The notes under the pieces are model-generated. The model was not told the origin of the DNA, did not search any database, and worked only from the letters and a program-made list of their open reading frames with translations. Positions 45,190-54,108 of a DNA stretch of 64,000 nucleotides are shown piece after piece. The position numbers were made by a program, and so were the translations under genes. The stretch spans positions 99,540-163,539 of the forward strand of contig NZ_NOYI01000018.1 in the NCBI RefSeq assembly GCF_002258785.1, read 5' to 3'. The DNA is from Rhodococcus sp. 06-235-1A (GTDB lineage Bacteria; Actinomycetota; Actinomycetes; Mycobacteriales; Mycobacteriaceae). Position 1 is the stretch's first letter. Each line of letters opens with the position of its first letter.

Positions 45190-46692
45190 TCAACCGCGTA
45201 ACGCTCGCTTGAGCAGCTTCCCGCTCTGGTTGCGCGGTAACTCGTCGACGAACGTCACTGTCTTGGGCACCTTGAACGGCGCAATTCGACCCTTGACGTG
45301 GTCGATCAGCGCCTCCGCCGACAACTCCTGCCCGGCCTTCAGCACGACGACGGCCGTCACCGCCTCGATCCACTTGTCGTCAGGCGTTCCGATCACCGCG
45401 ACCTCTGCAACCGCCGAATGGGTGTAGAGCGCATCCTCCACTTCGCGTGACGCGACGAGAATGCCGCCGGTATTGATCACGTCCTTGATCCGATCGACGA
45501 CGGTGATGAACCCCTCGGCATTGCGGGTCACCAGGTCGCCGGAATGAAACCACCCGTCCGAGAACGCATCTGCCGTCGCCTCTGGCTTGTCCCAGTAGCC
45601 GTCACACAACTGAGGGGAACGGTAAAGGATCTCGCCGGGCTCACCGTCCGGCACATCGTTGCAGTCGGCGTCGACGACGCGGGTCTCGACGAAGAAAACC
45701 GCGCGGCCGCACGACGCCGGCCTCGCCTCGTGCTCGGCAGGCTGCAATACCGTTGCCAACGGCCCTATTTCGGACTGCCCGAAACAGTTGTAGAACTCGA
45801 TGTCCGGATACCGCTCTCGCAGTCGGGTGAGCACTGTGACCGGCATGATCGACGACCCGTACTGCGCCTTCTTCAACGATGAGAGATCGCGCGTCTCCAG
45901 ATCGGGGTGATTGGCCAGCGGAACCCAGACCGTCGGGGCCAGGAACAGCGACTTGATCTTCTCTTCTTCGATGCGGCGCAGGATTTCCGGAACGTCGGGC
46001 CTACGCATCAAACGCACAGTGGCACCCACAGACAGGTACGGCAGCATGAACACGTGCATCCCCGCCGAGTGGTACATCGGCATCACGAGCAGAGGATCGT
46101 CGTCCTGAGTGAACCCGAGGGCGATGACACACGAGACGTACTCCGCAACCAGCGCACCGTGAGACATCATCGCGCCCTTGGGTTTCGACGTCGTTCCGGA
46201 GGTGTAGAGCAACTGAGCGAGGTCGGTCGACTCTGCGGCGGGGTCGAGGTCAGAACTGTCGCCGTCCGTGCCCAGCACATCGGGAAGAGACACCACGTGC
46301 TCGATGCTCAGGGTGGCACGAACCGAGTCGAGGATGGGCACCAACGTTGGGTCGACCAGCACCGCGCGTGCGCCCGACTGTTCCAGCAAGTACTGCAATT
46401 CCTCGCCCACGAGCGCGTAGTTGATCGGAACATGTACCAACCCGGCTCGCACACAAGCGAGGAACGCGACGACATACGCATCGGAGTTGACGCCGTACGC
46501 CGCCACACGGTCACCTTTGTCCAACCCCATCGCACGCAGTCGTCGAGCAGCGCGGGTGACAGCGGTATCGAGTTCTCTGTAGGTGTGGCTACGTCCCTCG
46601 AACGTCACGGCGAGACGGTCGGGGAATTTCGCTGCCGACCGTCGCAGGACGCCGTCGACGGTGTTCACTCGTGTTCCGCTGCTGCTCATCAC
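45190..46692 (-). CDS. Acyl-CoA synthetase (AMP-binding, FadD type)
   Basis: A 500-residue ANL-family enzyme that adenylates a carboxylic acid and joins it to CoA. P-loop YTSGTTSKPKG (163-173), the A5 block FYNCFGQSEIG, the A7 block FHSGDLVTRNAEGFITVVDR, and the catalytic lysine Lys492 in PRNQSGKLLKR. The acyl substrate is unknown; long-chain or aromatic acids are both possible. Ends eight bases from the convergent HNH gene. Confidence 0.9.
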   Translation of the reverse strand: MMSSSGTRVNTVDGVLRRSAAKFPDRLAVTFEGRSHTYRELDTAVTRAARRLRAMGLDKGDRVAAYGVNSDAYVVAFLACVRAGLVHVPINYALVGEELQYLLEQSGARAVLVDPTLVPILDSVRATLSIEHVVSLPDVLGTDGDSSDLDPAAESTDLAQLLYTSGTTSKPKGAMMSHGALVAEYVSCVIALGFTQDDDPLLVMPMYHSAGMHVFMLPYLSVGATVRLMRRPDVPEILRRIEEEKIKSLFLAPTVWVPLANHPDLETRDLSSLKKAQYGSSIMPVTVLTRLRERYPDIEFYNCFGQSEIGPLATVLQPAEHEARPASCGRAVFFVETRVVDADCNDVPDGEPGEILYRSPQLCDGYWDKPEATADAFSDGWFHSGDLVTRNAEGFITVVDRIKDVINTGGILVASREVEDALYTHSAVAEVAVIGTPDDKWIEAVTAVVVLKAGQELSAEALIDHVKGRIAPFKVPKTVTFVDELPRNQSGKLLKRALRG

Positions 46693-46766
46693 TCGACTTT
46701 ATAGGACGTCCAAGCATTTCGTCCCGTGTTTGGCTGCCCTTACGGTTCGCGCAGGACCAGTGGGGC

Positions 46767-47315
46767 ATGCGGGAAGGTATGACAGCCAAACAAGCACTGG
46801 ACAGCCTCGAATCGGCCTCTTTTCTCGACGGAGCCAGCAACGCGATCAACGGGGTTCTCGCGCCCGCACTCGACGACACCGCCGTCGGTTCCGCACTCCG
46901 CGGCCGGTGGATCGGACACCCCATCCACCCAGCGCTGGTCAACGTCACCATCGGCAGCTGGACGAGCGCAGTCGTCCTCGACCTGATGAATCACCAGTCC
47001 CGGGCGAGCAAACTGGTGATCTCCGTCGGGCTGGCGTCCGCACCGGTAGCCATCGCCACCGGCTGGGCGGACTGGTCGACGATGAACACCCGCCAGCGAC
47101 GCGTCGGGATGATCCACGCGGCCTCCAACGCGACCGGCGTCTTCCTCTTCCTCGGCTCCTACCTACGGCGTCGGAAGCAGACCGATGGCATCGCCAAGGC
47201 ACTGGCTGCTGCAGGTCTGGCAACAGCGAGCGTCGGCGGCCTCATCGGAGGCCACCTTGCCTACAGCTCGACCGAGCAGGAACCGGCTCCAGGCAAGCAC
47301 AGCATCAGCCGGTAG
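46767..47315 (+). CDS. DUF2231 membrane protein
   Basis: A 182-residue DUF2231 protein. Conserved start region GRWIGHPIHPALVNVTIGSW (His in GHPIHP is diagnostic), then three further hydrophobic segments (VISVGLASAPVAIATGWADW, HAASNATGVFLFLGSYLR, AAAGLATASVGGLIGGHLAY). It may bind haem or act in redox, as suggested for the family. The ATG at 46767 or the one at 46779 could be used. Confidence 0.82.
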   Translation: MREGMTAKQALDSLESASFLDGASNAINGVLAPALDDTAVGSALRGRWIGHPIHPALVNVTIGSWTSAVVLDLMNHQSRASKLVISVGLASAPVAIATGWADWSTMNTRQRRVGMIHAASNATGVFLFLGSYLRRRKQTDGIAKALAAAGLATASVGGLIGGHLAYSSTEQEPAPGKHSISR

Positions 47316-47316
47316 A

Positions 47317-47778
47317 TCAACAGTTGTTCGGCTCACCGATCTTCACCGCGGACAGCAGTGCGTCCCCCTCACCGATGAGAGTCCCTGCGGGCGGATCCTG
47401 CGCTACGACAATCCAGTTCGAGTCGTTGACCTGCATCCGGCTCGCACCGGACGCGTCGACGCTCCGCGAGTAGAAGACACCTGCAGCCTGAATCGCATTC
47501 TGGGCAGTCTGCAGATTCATACACACGACCGGAGGCATGGCCACGAGGACCGGCTCCGCGGCGGGCGGTTCGGGCGCGGTGGTGTCCGGAAGGACAATCC
47601 TCTCGATCGACGTCGGCGCGGTCGTGGCTGGGGTCGTGGTCACCTCCATGGTCACTGTCCGCACTTCGGTCCGGACCTCGGCCTCGGCGGAGTCCGTAGA
47701 TCCGCAGCCCGCGAGGACGAACACAGGAAGGGCGAGCACGATGGCCGATCCCACGCGGAAGGGACTATTGCTTGTCAT
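47317..47778 (-). CDS. PASTA-domain lipoprotein
   Basis: A 153-residue lipoprotein with lipobox VLAGC, a Thr/Pro linker, and one C-terminal PASTA-like domain: VVCMNLQTAQNAIQAAGVF and VVAQDPPAGTLIGEGDAL. PASTA domains bind peptidoglycan fragments or beta-lactams. Here it is anchored outside the membrane without a kinase. Ends one base from the convergent DUF2231 gene. A role in sensing or binding peptidoglycan is a reasonable guess. Confidence 0.75.
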   Translation of the reverse strand: MTSNSPFRVGSAIVLALPVFVLAGCGSTDSAEAEVRTEVRTVTMEVTTTPATTAPTSIERIVLPDTTAPEPPAAEPVLVAMPPVVCMNLQTAQNAIQAAGVFYSRSVDASGASRMQVNDSNWIVVAQDPPAGTLIGEGDALLSAVKIGEPNNC

Positions 47779-47876
47779 GAATACCTTTCGACGTAACCGA
47801 CGGCCTGATGCAACCGGTGCCCATGAGAGATCGCCAGACCGGTAAGTCTGTTACGGCGGGCTCTTTCCGAGCATTT

Positions 47877-47891
47877 CCGTACGCCGTACGG
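47877..47891. promoter_or_regulatory. 15-bp palindrome in PASTA/UvrA-like intergenic region
   Basis: Perfect inverted repeat CCGTACG-C-CGTACGG, 60 bases before the UvrA-like start. This resembles TetR-type operators of the (CGTACG)-N-(CGTACG) kind. No TetR gene lies beside it, so the regulator would be elsewhere. Confidence 0.5.
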
Positions 47892-47951
47892 TAGACTGCG
47901 TCGGCCCCGGACGAACCAGCGTCAGGGGCGGCGAAAGGCGACTCGAACGCA

Positions 47952-50255
47952 ATGACTCAAGCCCAGCCGACGATCTCGACCGAACCATCCACACCTCCAG
48001 ACGAACTGTCCACCATCATCGTTCGCGGAGCACGCGAGAACAATCTCCGCGACGTGAACCTCGACTTGCCCAAGCGTTCGCTCGTCGTCTTCGCCGGCGT
48101 CTCCGGATCCGGCAAGTCGTCGCTCGTCTTCGACACCATCGCCGCTGAAGCCCAGCGGCAGATCAACTCCACGTTCACCGCGTTCGCGCAGACGTTCCTT
48201 CCGTCCTACGGCCGTCCCGACGCGGACCTGATCGCCAATCTCTCGGCCGTCGTCATCGTGGATCAGAAGCGACTGTTCGGTGGCCCGCGTTCGACCGTCG
48301 GCACGATCACCGACATCGGGGACTGGCTGCGCATGCTGTGGTCTCGCGGCGTCACGCCGTCGATCGGGTACGCCAACGCCTTCTCGTTCAACGACCCCGC
48401 CGGAATGTGCCCTGAATGCGAAGGGCTCGGTGAAGCGAAGGTCGTCGACCTCGGCGAACTGGTAGACGAGTCGAAGTCCTTGCGCGAGGGGCCGTTCAAG
48501 CATCCCGACTTCGAGGTCGGCAAATGGCCGTACCGAGTGTTCGCCGACTCGGGCCTGTTCGACCTCGATGTCCCGATCGAGCAGTACTCAGCTCGAGAGC
48601 GCCACGTCTTCTTCGACGCCAAACCCGGAGAAGTGGAGGTGACCAACCCCGACGCCGTGATGAAGAGCTACGAGGGGATCGTCTCCAGGTTCCGGCGCAG
48701 TTACTTGGCGAAGGACGCCGATGCGCTCAAGGGCAAAGCCAAGCTCGCGTTCGAGCGCATCGTGACCCGTGGCACCTGCGAGGCCTGCGGCGGCTCTCGA
48801 TACAACGAGACCATCCGAGGTGCCACCCTCGAAGGGTTGTCCCTGCCCGACGCCTTCGCGATGCAGGTCTCCGAACTCGCCGACCGCATCGACGGCTGGG
48901 ACATCAAAGGCCTTGGCACCTTCACGAGCGAAATCGTTACGCAACTACGCAGACTCGTCGATCTCGGGCTGGGCTACCTCAGCCTGGACCGCGCCACGTC
49001 ATCGCTGTCCGGTGGTGAATCGCAGCGCATCAAGATGGTGCGGCATCTCGGAGCCACCCTCAACGACATGCTCTACGTCTTCGACGAACCGACCACCGGT
49101 TTGCACCCCCGCGATGTGCACCGCCTCGACGACATGCTGCTCGCCCTGCGCGACAAGGGCAACACCGTCCTCGTCGTGGAGCACGACCCCGAGGTGATGG
49201 CCATCGCCGACCGCATCGTCGAGATCGGACCCGGGGCCGGAAAGGCCGGCGGCACAGTCGTGTTCGAGGGAACCTACGACGAGCTGCGCACCGCGGACAC
49301 CCGGACGGGTGCCGCACTGCGGCGTGAGAACATCGAATTGCGGACTCCCCGCGCCCCTTCGGGCTGGCTGAGCATCACCGGAGCAACCACCCACAATCTG
49401 CGCGACGTCAGTGTCGACGTTCCGCTGGGAGTCCTGACGGCCGTCACCGGGGTCGCCGGTTCCGGCAAGTCTTCTCTCATCCACGGGCACCTCCGCGAGG
49501 CGGCCCCGGACGCCGTCATCATCGACCAGGCACCCATCCGCGGTTCGCGCCGCTCCTCTCCCGCGACGTACACCGGACTCCTCGACCCGATTCGCGCCTA
49601 CTTCGCCAAGAAGACCGGCCGGCCCCCGTCGCTGTTCTCACCCAACTCCGACGGTGCCTGCCCCGACTGCCAGGGCAGTGGCGTGATCTTCACCGACCTC
49701 GGTTTCACCGACCCGGTGACCAGCACATGCGAGACGTGCCAGGGCAGGCGGTTCCGGTCGGGTGCCATCCGGCATACCGTCGACGGCGTCAGCATCGCGG
49801 ACATCTTCGAGATGTCGGTGGAGGACGCGCAGGACTTCTTCGACGTCAAGAAGATTCGCGACATCCTGCGGCGATGCCGCGACGTCGGGCTCGGCTACCT
49901 CTCGCTCGGCCAGAACCTCTCGTCGTTGTCCGGTGGCGAGCGCCAACGCCTCAAGCTCGCCACCGAGCTGGTCGGATCGTCACCGGTGTTGGTACTCGAC
50001 GAGCCGACGACCGGTCTGCACCCGTCGGACGTGTCGAACCTGATCGCGTTGCTGTCCGGGATGGTCGACGAGGGCAGGTCGGTGATCGTCATCGAGCACA
50101 ACCTCGACGTCATCGCCGCCGCAGATTGGGTCATCGACCTCGGCCCCGACGGCGGCCACAACGGCGGCCTGGTCACGTTCACCGGAACGGTGGACGGGCT
50201 ACTCACCTCGGACACCCACACCGGGCGGTACCTGGCGCGCAGCCTGGGACGCTGA
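47952..50255 (+). CDS. UvrA-like ABC ATPase, short (UvrA2/drug-resistance type)
   Basis: A 767-residue UvrA homologue, well short of the ~940-970 residues of true UvrA. Two ABC modules: Walker A GVSGSGKSS (49-57) and GVAGSGKSS (about 500-508), signatures LSGGESQRIKM and LSGGERQRLKL, and two FDEPTTGLHP/LDEPTTGLHP Walker B blocks. The second zinc module (CPDCQGSG ... CETCQGRRF) is intact and a first CPECEGLG is present. The UvrB-interacting/insertion regions are reduced, as in UvrA2 proteins linked to tolerance of DNA-binding drugs. An upstream palindrome suggests induced control. Confidence 0.85.
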   Translation: MTQAQPTISTEPSTPPDELSTIIVRGARENNLRDVNLDLPKRSLVVFAGVSGSGKSSLVFDTIAAEAQRQINSTFTAFAQTFLPSYGRPDADLIANLSAVVIVDQKRLFGGPRSTVGTITDIGDWLRMLWSRGVTPSIGYANAFSFNDPAGMCPECEGLGEAKVVDLGELVDESKSLREGPFKHPDFEVGKWPYRVFADSGLFDLDVPIEQYSARERHVFFDAKPGEVEVTNPDAVMKSYEGIVSRFRRSYLAKDADALKGKAKLAFERIVTRGTCEACGGSRYNETIRGATLEGLSLPDAFAMQVSELADRIDGWDIKGLGTFTSEIVTQLRRLVDLGLGYLSLDRATSSLSGGESQRIKMVRHLGATLNDMLYVFDEPTTGLHPRDVHRLDDMLLALRDKGNTVLVVEHDPEVMAIADRIVEIGPGAGKAGGTVVFEGTYDELRTADTRTGAALRRENIELRTPRAPSGWLSITGATTHNLRDVSVDVPLGVLTAVTGVAGSGKSSLIHGHLREAAPDAVIIDQAPIRGSRRSSPATYTGLLDPIRAYFAKKTGRPPSLFSPNSDGACPDCQGSGVIFTDLGFTDPVTSTCETCQGRRFRSGAIRHTVDGVSIADIFEMSVEDAQDFFDVKKIRDILRRCRDVGLGYLSLGQNLSSLSGGERQRLKLATELVGSSPVLVLDEPTTGLHPSDVSNLIALLSGMVDEGRSVIVIEHNLDVIAAADWVIDLGPDGGHNGGLVTFTGTVDGLLTSDTHTGRYLARSLGR

Positions 50256-50309
50256 CCCAAGACCCGATAGTGTTGGCGCTCCACGGGCATCGGACACACA
50301 GGAGCGGCA

Positions 50310-51254
50310 GTGCAGCGTCGATCGGCACGAATGATCTCAGCAGGGTTCGCGGTCGTCGCGCTCGTTGCAGCCGGGTGCGGCAGCGCGACGACCGATACCC
50401 CGGCCGCCACCTCGTCCGCTGCACCGAGCGGGGAGTTTCCCAAGACGATCGCGTCGGGCTCGGACGGCGGGACCGTCACGATCGACGCGATGCCCCGCAC
50501 GATCGTCTCGCTCAGCCCGACGGCCACGGAGACCTTGTTCGCCGTCGGGGCGGGCGAGCAGGTTGCGGCCGTCGACGATCAGTCGGACTATCCGGCCGAC
50601 GCGCCCAAGACCGGCCTGTCAGCATTCACGCCGAGCCTCGAGGCGATCGTTGCCTACGACCCGGATCTGGTGATCACCTCGACCGACCTGGGCATCGTGA
50701 CGTCCACTCTCGCCGAGGCCGGTGTCCCGACGTTGTTGCTGCCGGCCGCGACGAGCCTCGACGACGCATACTCGCAGATCGAACAAGTGGCCGGCGCGAC
50801 CGGGCACGACGCCGAAGGCGACGCAGTGGTCGCGCAGATGCGTGACCGGATCGATGCGGCCGTCGCGAGCGTGCCGACGCGCGAAGAGCAGCTCACGTAT
50901 TTCCACGAACTCGACGACACGCTGTACACCGTGACCAGCCAGAGCTTCGTCGGCCAGATCTACGGCCTGTTCGGTCTGCAGAGCATCGCCGACGGCTCCG
51001 ATGCAGGAGATTACCCGCAGCTGTCCGCCGAGACGGTGATCACCGCGGACCCCGACATGATCTTTCTCGCCGACGCCCAATGCTGCGGAGTGACAGCCGA
51101 ATCCGTCGCAGCTCGGCCGGGCTGGGGATCGATGCCCGCCGTCCGGGACGATCGGATCTTCCCGATGGACGAGGATCTCTCGAGTCGATGGGGACCTCGC
51201 ATCGCGGACCAGGTGGAGGCCGTCGCCGCCGTCGTCCAGCAGATTCCGGCGTGA
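50310..51254 (+). CDS. Iron-siderophore/cobalamin-type ABC substrate-binding lipoprotein
   Basis: A 314-residue FepB/BtuF-type solute-binding lipoprotein with lipobox LVAAGC. The family start VSLSPTATETLFAVGAGEQV and DQSDYPADAPKT, then PSLEAIVAYDPDLVITS, are clear. A CC pair (DAQCCGVTA) lies near the end, before RPGWGSMPAVRDDRIFPMDE. GGAG precedes the GTG. No permease or ATPase gene is nearby, so it would work with a transporter encoded elsewhere. Ends two bases from the convergent T7-like operon. Confidence 0.83.
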   Translation: MQRRSARMISAGFAVVALVAAGCGSATTDTPAATSSAAPSGEFPKTIASGSDGGTVTIDAMPRTIVSLSPTATETLFAVGAGEQVAAVDDQSDYPADAPKTGLSAFTPSLEAIVAYDPDLVITSTDLGIVTSTLAEAGVPTLLLPAATSLDDAYSQIEQVAGATGHDAEGDAVVAQMRDRIDAAVASVPTREEQLTYFHELDDTLYTVTSQSFVGQIYGLFGLQSIADGSDAGDYPQLSAETVITADPDMIFLADAQCCGVTAESVAARPGWGSMPAVRDDRIFPMDEDLSSRWGPRIADQVEAVAAVVQQIPA

Positions 51255-51255
51255 G

Positions 51256-51786
51256 TCACTCGTACCCGATCCGCACCTCGTCCACGAACTCGTCTGCTGC
51301 CCAACCCAATCGAGCCCTGGTCAGGTCGGGCAGGGTGACCGTCATCTGTACGAGGTACTGATCGACGATGTGGTGGACGACGACATAGCGGGTCCGGGCG
51401 AACAGCGTCCTGCCGTCCCAATCGTATCGACCGGCGATCGAGACGGACGGCAGTCCGCGCAGCGGTGCTGAGTCGCGACTGACCTCGACCCAACCGGGCA
51501 ACGCCCATGAGTCTCCGAACCCGCACTCCAGGAGCGATATCGGGTCCACTGATCGCGTGAACTTCCCGACCAGAGCCAGCGCATTCGGCACGAACCCGTC
51601 GACGGCATTCGCCGGCGAACAGAGCACCGCGGTGGCATGCGGGAACAGGTGCTCGGGAACCAGGTCCCAGCCCGGCATTGTCGGCAGTTCGAGACCGAAC
51701 CTGTTGCATTCGTTGCGATGCACGGGAACGAGTTCGACCCCCTGCTGCTCGAGGAAACTTTCGATCGCCCCCTCTCGAACCGTCAC
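51256..51786 (-). CDS. LpqN/LpqT family protein
   Basis: A 176-residue LpqN/Mog1-like protein. Conserved stretches are PGWDLVPEHLFPHATAVLCS, DGFVPNALALVGKFTRSVDP and the C-terminal YVVVHHIVDQYLVQMTVTLP. Mycobacterial LpqN and LpqT are lipoproteins; this one has no signal peptide or lipobox, so it may stay in the cytoplasm, as other family members do. The GTG start overlaps the upstream membrane-protein stop by four bases, and it is the last gene of the four-gene unit. Confidence 0.78.
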   Translation of the reverse strand: MTVREGAIESFLEQQGVELVPVHRNECNRFGLELPTMPGWDLVPEHLFPHATAVLCSPANAVDGFVPNALALVGKFTRSVDPISLLECGFGDSWALPGWVEVSRDSAPLRGLPSVSIAGRYDWDGRTLFARTRYVVVHHIVDQYLVQMTVTLPDLTRARLGWAADEFVDEVRIGYE

Positions 51787-52730
51787 TGGACCGCATTCCT
51801 TCCAACGGAGGTCGATGCGGCGCGATCGGCGCGGATACGCTCGAGCAGACTGGGCGGACGGAGCAATTCGCGCGCATCGTCCTGGCCTAGTTGCTCACGA
51901 GCCCAGGGATTGTCGCGACACCACTGCAACAGGGCATACAACGCATTCGGTTCGACCTTCTTCTCGCATGCCATCAGTACCAGCACCTGATGCGATTCGC
52001 TGTCGGCTGCGCGGTACGCGACTCGGACGGTTGGGTACCAGTGCGGATGTGACAGGGCCGGATTCGGATGCGTCTGCGGTTGCAGCTCGACGATCCCGTC
52101 CCACGGCACGACCGTGACGGCTGTGGTGACCTTCCACCCGCGGCGACGATAAATCTCTTCCACAATGCCATCGGGGTGCAGCGAGATTCTGGTGCGGTTG
52201 ACGACAAGCACACTCAGCGCGAAGAACAGCAGGAGTATCGGAGCGCCGAAGTGCGACATGACCAGGATCGTCAGCTGGTGGCGCGCGGCACCTACTGGTT
52301 CATCTCCTCCCCACTGGACGTAAGACACACCGGCCACCAACGCGAATACAAGTATTCCGCTGCGGTACAACACATTCCCCCGCCCCGGCACTGCCACGCC
52401 TCGGCTGAATCCGGCGACGTTCACCGGTCGGACGAAACGTGAAAGCCGCGCAGATCCGATGCCGGACAACAACACCGCGAGCGTGAGCGGCAAGGAAGAC
52501 ACCAACGTCAGCCACGACATGGAGAGCAGAGTGTCCGCGTCGATTGTTCTCTGCAGTCCAACAGTCACGATTGTCGCGGCAAGGACGGCAGACAGAACGC
52601 CGAGCGCTATGAGCCAACCCAGGTGAACACTGCGCCACGTTCTCACCCACAGTGGGTACTTCTGTCCTACCGCGCTTTTGCTCAGCACATCCTCGCGATG
52701 TGGCGTCCGGTTGTCCCTGTGTTCGCTCAT
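51783..52730 (-). CDS. Membrane protein A with PH-like C-terminus (paralogue of 54109-54972)
   Basis: A 315-residue protein. Hydrophobic helices (GWLIALGVLSAVLAATIVTV, LTLVSSLPLTLAVLLSGIG, and two more between 120 and 185) precede a soluble beta-rich domain (RISLHPDGIVEEIYRRRGWK). The C-terminal signature is VEPNALYALLQWCRDNPWAR, followed by LLRPPSLLERIRADR. The same signature ends the protein at 54109-54972. The start overlaps the WxG-protein stop (ATGA), and the stop overlaps the LpqN-like start. A membrane immunity or chaperone-anchor role is inferred. Confidence 0.72.
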   Translation of the reverse strand: MSEHRDNRTPHREDVLSKSAVGQKYPLWVRTWRSVHLGWLIALGVLSAVLAATIVTVGLQRTIDADTLLSMSWLTLVSSLPLTLAVLLSGIGSARLSRFVRPVNVAGFSRGVAVPGRGNVLYRSGILVFALVAGVSYVQWGGDEPVGAARHQLTILVMSHFGAPILLLFFALSVLVVNRTRISLHPDGIVEEIYRRRGWKVTTAVTVVPWDGIVELQPQTHPNPALSHPHWYPTVRVAYRAADSESHQVLVLMACEKKVEPNALYALLQWCRDNPWAREQLGQDDARELLRPPSLLERIRADRAASTSVGRNAVQ

Positions 52731-53710
52731 TTCCCTGCCGCCTCGAACAGCTTGTCCACGCTGTAGCTGACGAATCCGCCCACAGCGATTCCGGCAGCAG
52801 CGCCGGCCACCGTGCCCGGCCCCGGAACAATAGAACCCGCCAGGCCACCCACGGCACCGAATGCCCACGTCGCAACTGCTCCAGCGGCTATCGGTGTGGC
52901 CTCGACGATGACCCCTTCGGCCGGGTTCATCCCCTCATCGATTTTTCCCGCGATCCCGGGAATCGCGCCCGCAGCGACTCCGAAGACCCCGAGCCCACGG
53001 CCGATGTTCTTGGCAACATCGTCGACGGAATCGACGCCGGGAAATTCCAGCGCCCGCCTCGTCACGGCGGCCATGCCGCCGATCACCGTCGATGCCACGG
53101 TCGTCGGCCAGTCCGGCATCCACGAGAACGAGCCGTCCGGGTTCTCCACGAATTTTCCGGTCGGGCTGCTGAGCCCAAGCTCGGTCAACAGCTTCGTGGG
53201 CTCGGCCAACTGTTGCGCAGCGTCGAGCGCGGCCCGCTCTGCCTGCTTCAGAGCACCTTGAATGTCCTGGGTCAACTGCGCTGCAGCAGAGCGCAGTTCG
53301 TCGGCCTGGCGCACTTTCTCTTCGCCCAGGCTGTCCGGTATCAGCGCGATCATTCCCTCGGGGTCCACCACACCGTCGGCCCGTACGGCGAACCCGCTCG
53401 TCGTCGCCGCCGACACCTGCGTCTGCAGGTGCGCCTTCGCGGCCTCGACCATTCCTGCTGCGGTCTCGAATGCCTTACCGAGTGAATCGATCTCACCGCA
53501 CACCGAGCTCATCCGGGAGCATTCGGTCACCACGCGTTCGGCTGCGGCGTCGGCTGCTTCGCCGGTCCAGCTCTCGGCCAGCACATCCTGCTCCTCCAAC
53601 ACCCCGGTGCGCTGGCCGTTGACGCGCTCGACAATCTCGGCCAGTTCGATCATCGTCTTGCGCATCGACTCCGGCTCCCAGCCCGCGACGTGCGGCACCG
53701 TCGGGGTCAC
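52727..53710 (-). CDS. WxG-type protein with glycine-rich hydrophobic C-terminal domain
   Basis: A 327-residue protein with an N-terminal helical hairpin like ESX/WXG100 substrates: MRKTMIELAEIVERVNGQ, then ESWTGEAADAAAERV with Trp48-x-Gly50 at the turn, and a second long helix. A middle region (residues 125-175) is helical and charged. Residues 205-318 are rich in Gly, Ala and Val, with repeated small-residue patterns (GAVGGLAGSIVPGPGTVAGA, AAGIAVGGFVSYSV), like a glycine-zipper membrane domain. No secretion ATPase is nearby. The GTG start overlaps the EspC-like gene by four bases. A type VII effector that attacks membranes is an inference. Confidence 0.72.
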   Translation of the reverse strand: MTPTVPHVAGWEPESMRKTMIELAEIVERVNGQRTGVLEEQDVLAESWTGEAADAAAERVVTECSRMSSVCGEIDSLGKAFETAAGMVEAAKAHLQTQVSAATTSGFAVRADGVVDPEGMIALIPDSLGEEKVRQADELRSAAAQLTQDIQGALKQAERAALDAAQQLAEPTKLLTELGLSSPTGKFVENPDGSFSWMPDWPTTVASTVIGGMAAVTRRALEFPGVDSVDDVAKNIGRGLGVFGVAAGAIPGIAGKIDEGMNPAEGVIVEATPIAAGAVATWAFGAVGGLAGSIVPGPGTVAGAAAGIAVGGFVSYSVDKLFEAAGK

Positions 53711-54006
53711 TTCGGCTGGTCCATCGCAGCGAGGCGGCGGGCGAGTTCGTCGTCGGCGATCTCGTAGTTCTGCGCGACCCCGCGGGCAATGTCTGCGACG
53801 CACTCGGCCCGCCCGGCGAGAGCTGCAACTGCTCCGGCCGCTGCCGCTGCCGCCGCCGCACACGCTGCACGAAAGTCACTACCCTGCAACGCATTCTCGG
53901 ATTCCCGGAACGGGGCGAGGGTATCCAACTCGGCAATCGCCTCCCCCGTTCCCGACAACACATTCGAGAACTGCCGCAGGATCACTGGATCCACATTCAC
54001 TGTCAT
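53707..54006 (-). CDS. EspC-like ESX secretion-associated protein
   Basis: A 99-residue helical protein that fits the EspC/DUF2580-type family: VNVDPVILRQFSNVLSGTGE, an alanine-rich middle helix (ACAAAAAAAAGAVAAL) and the end RGVAQNYEIADDELARRL. These proteins are partners or substrates of type VII secretion. It overlaps the WxG-protein gene by four bases, as partner pairs usually do. ATG at 54006; the 102 bases to the upstream gene may hold the operon promoter. Confidence 0.75.
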   Translation of the reverse strand: MTVNVDPVILRQFSNVLSGTGEAIAELDTLAPFRESENALQGSDFRAACAAAAAAAAGAVAALAGRAECVADIARGVAQNYEIADDELARRLAAMDQPK

Positions 54007-54108
54007 GTCGTTCCCCCCGAGTCGGACCGTATCGACGCCCGGTGAATCGGCGTCATCGGGTTTGACGCAGCGACCTTGTGATCGGTTCCATGCCGGCCAG
54101 TGACGGAG

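Noticed and set aside
47317..47778. PASTA protein as a Ser/Thr kinase sensor
   Set aside because: No kinase domain; only a lipoprotein with one PASTA-like domain.
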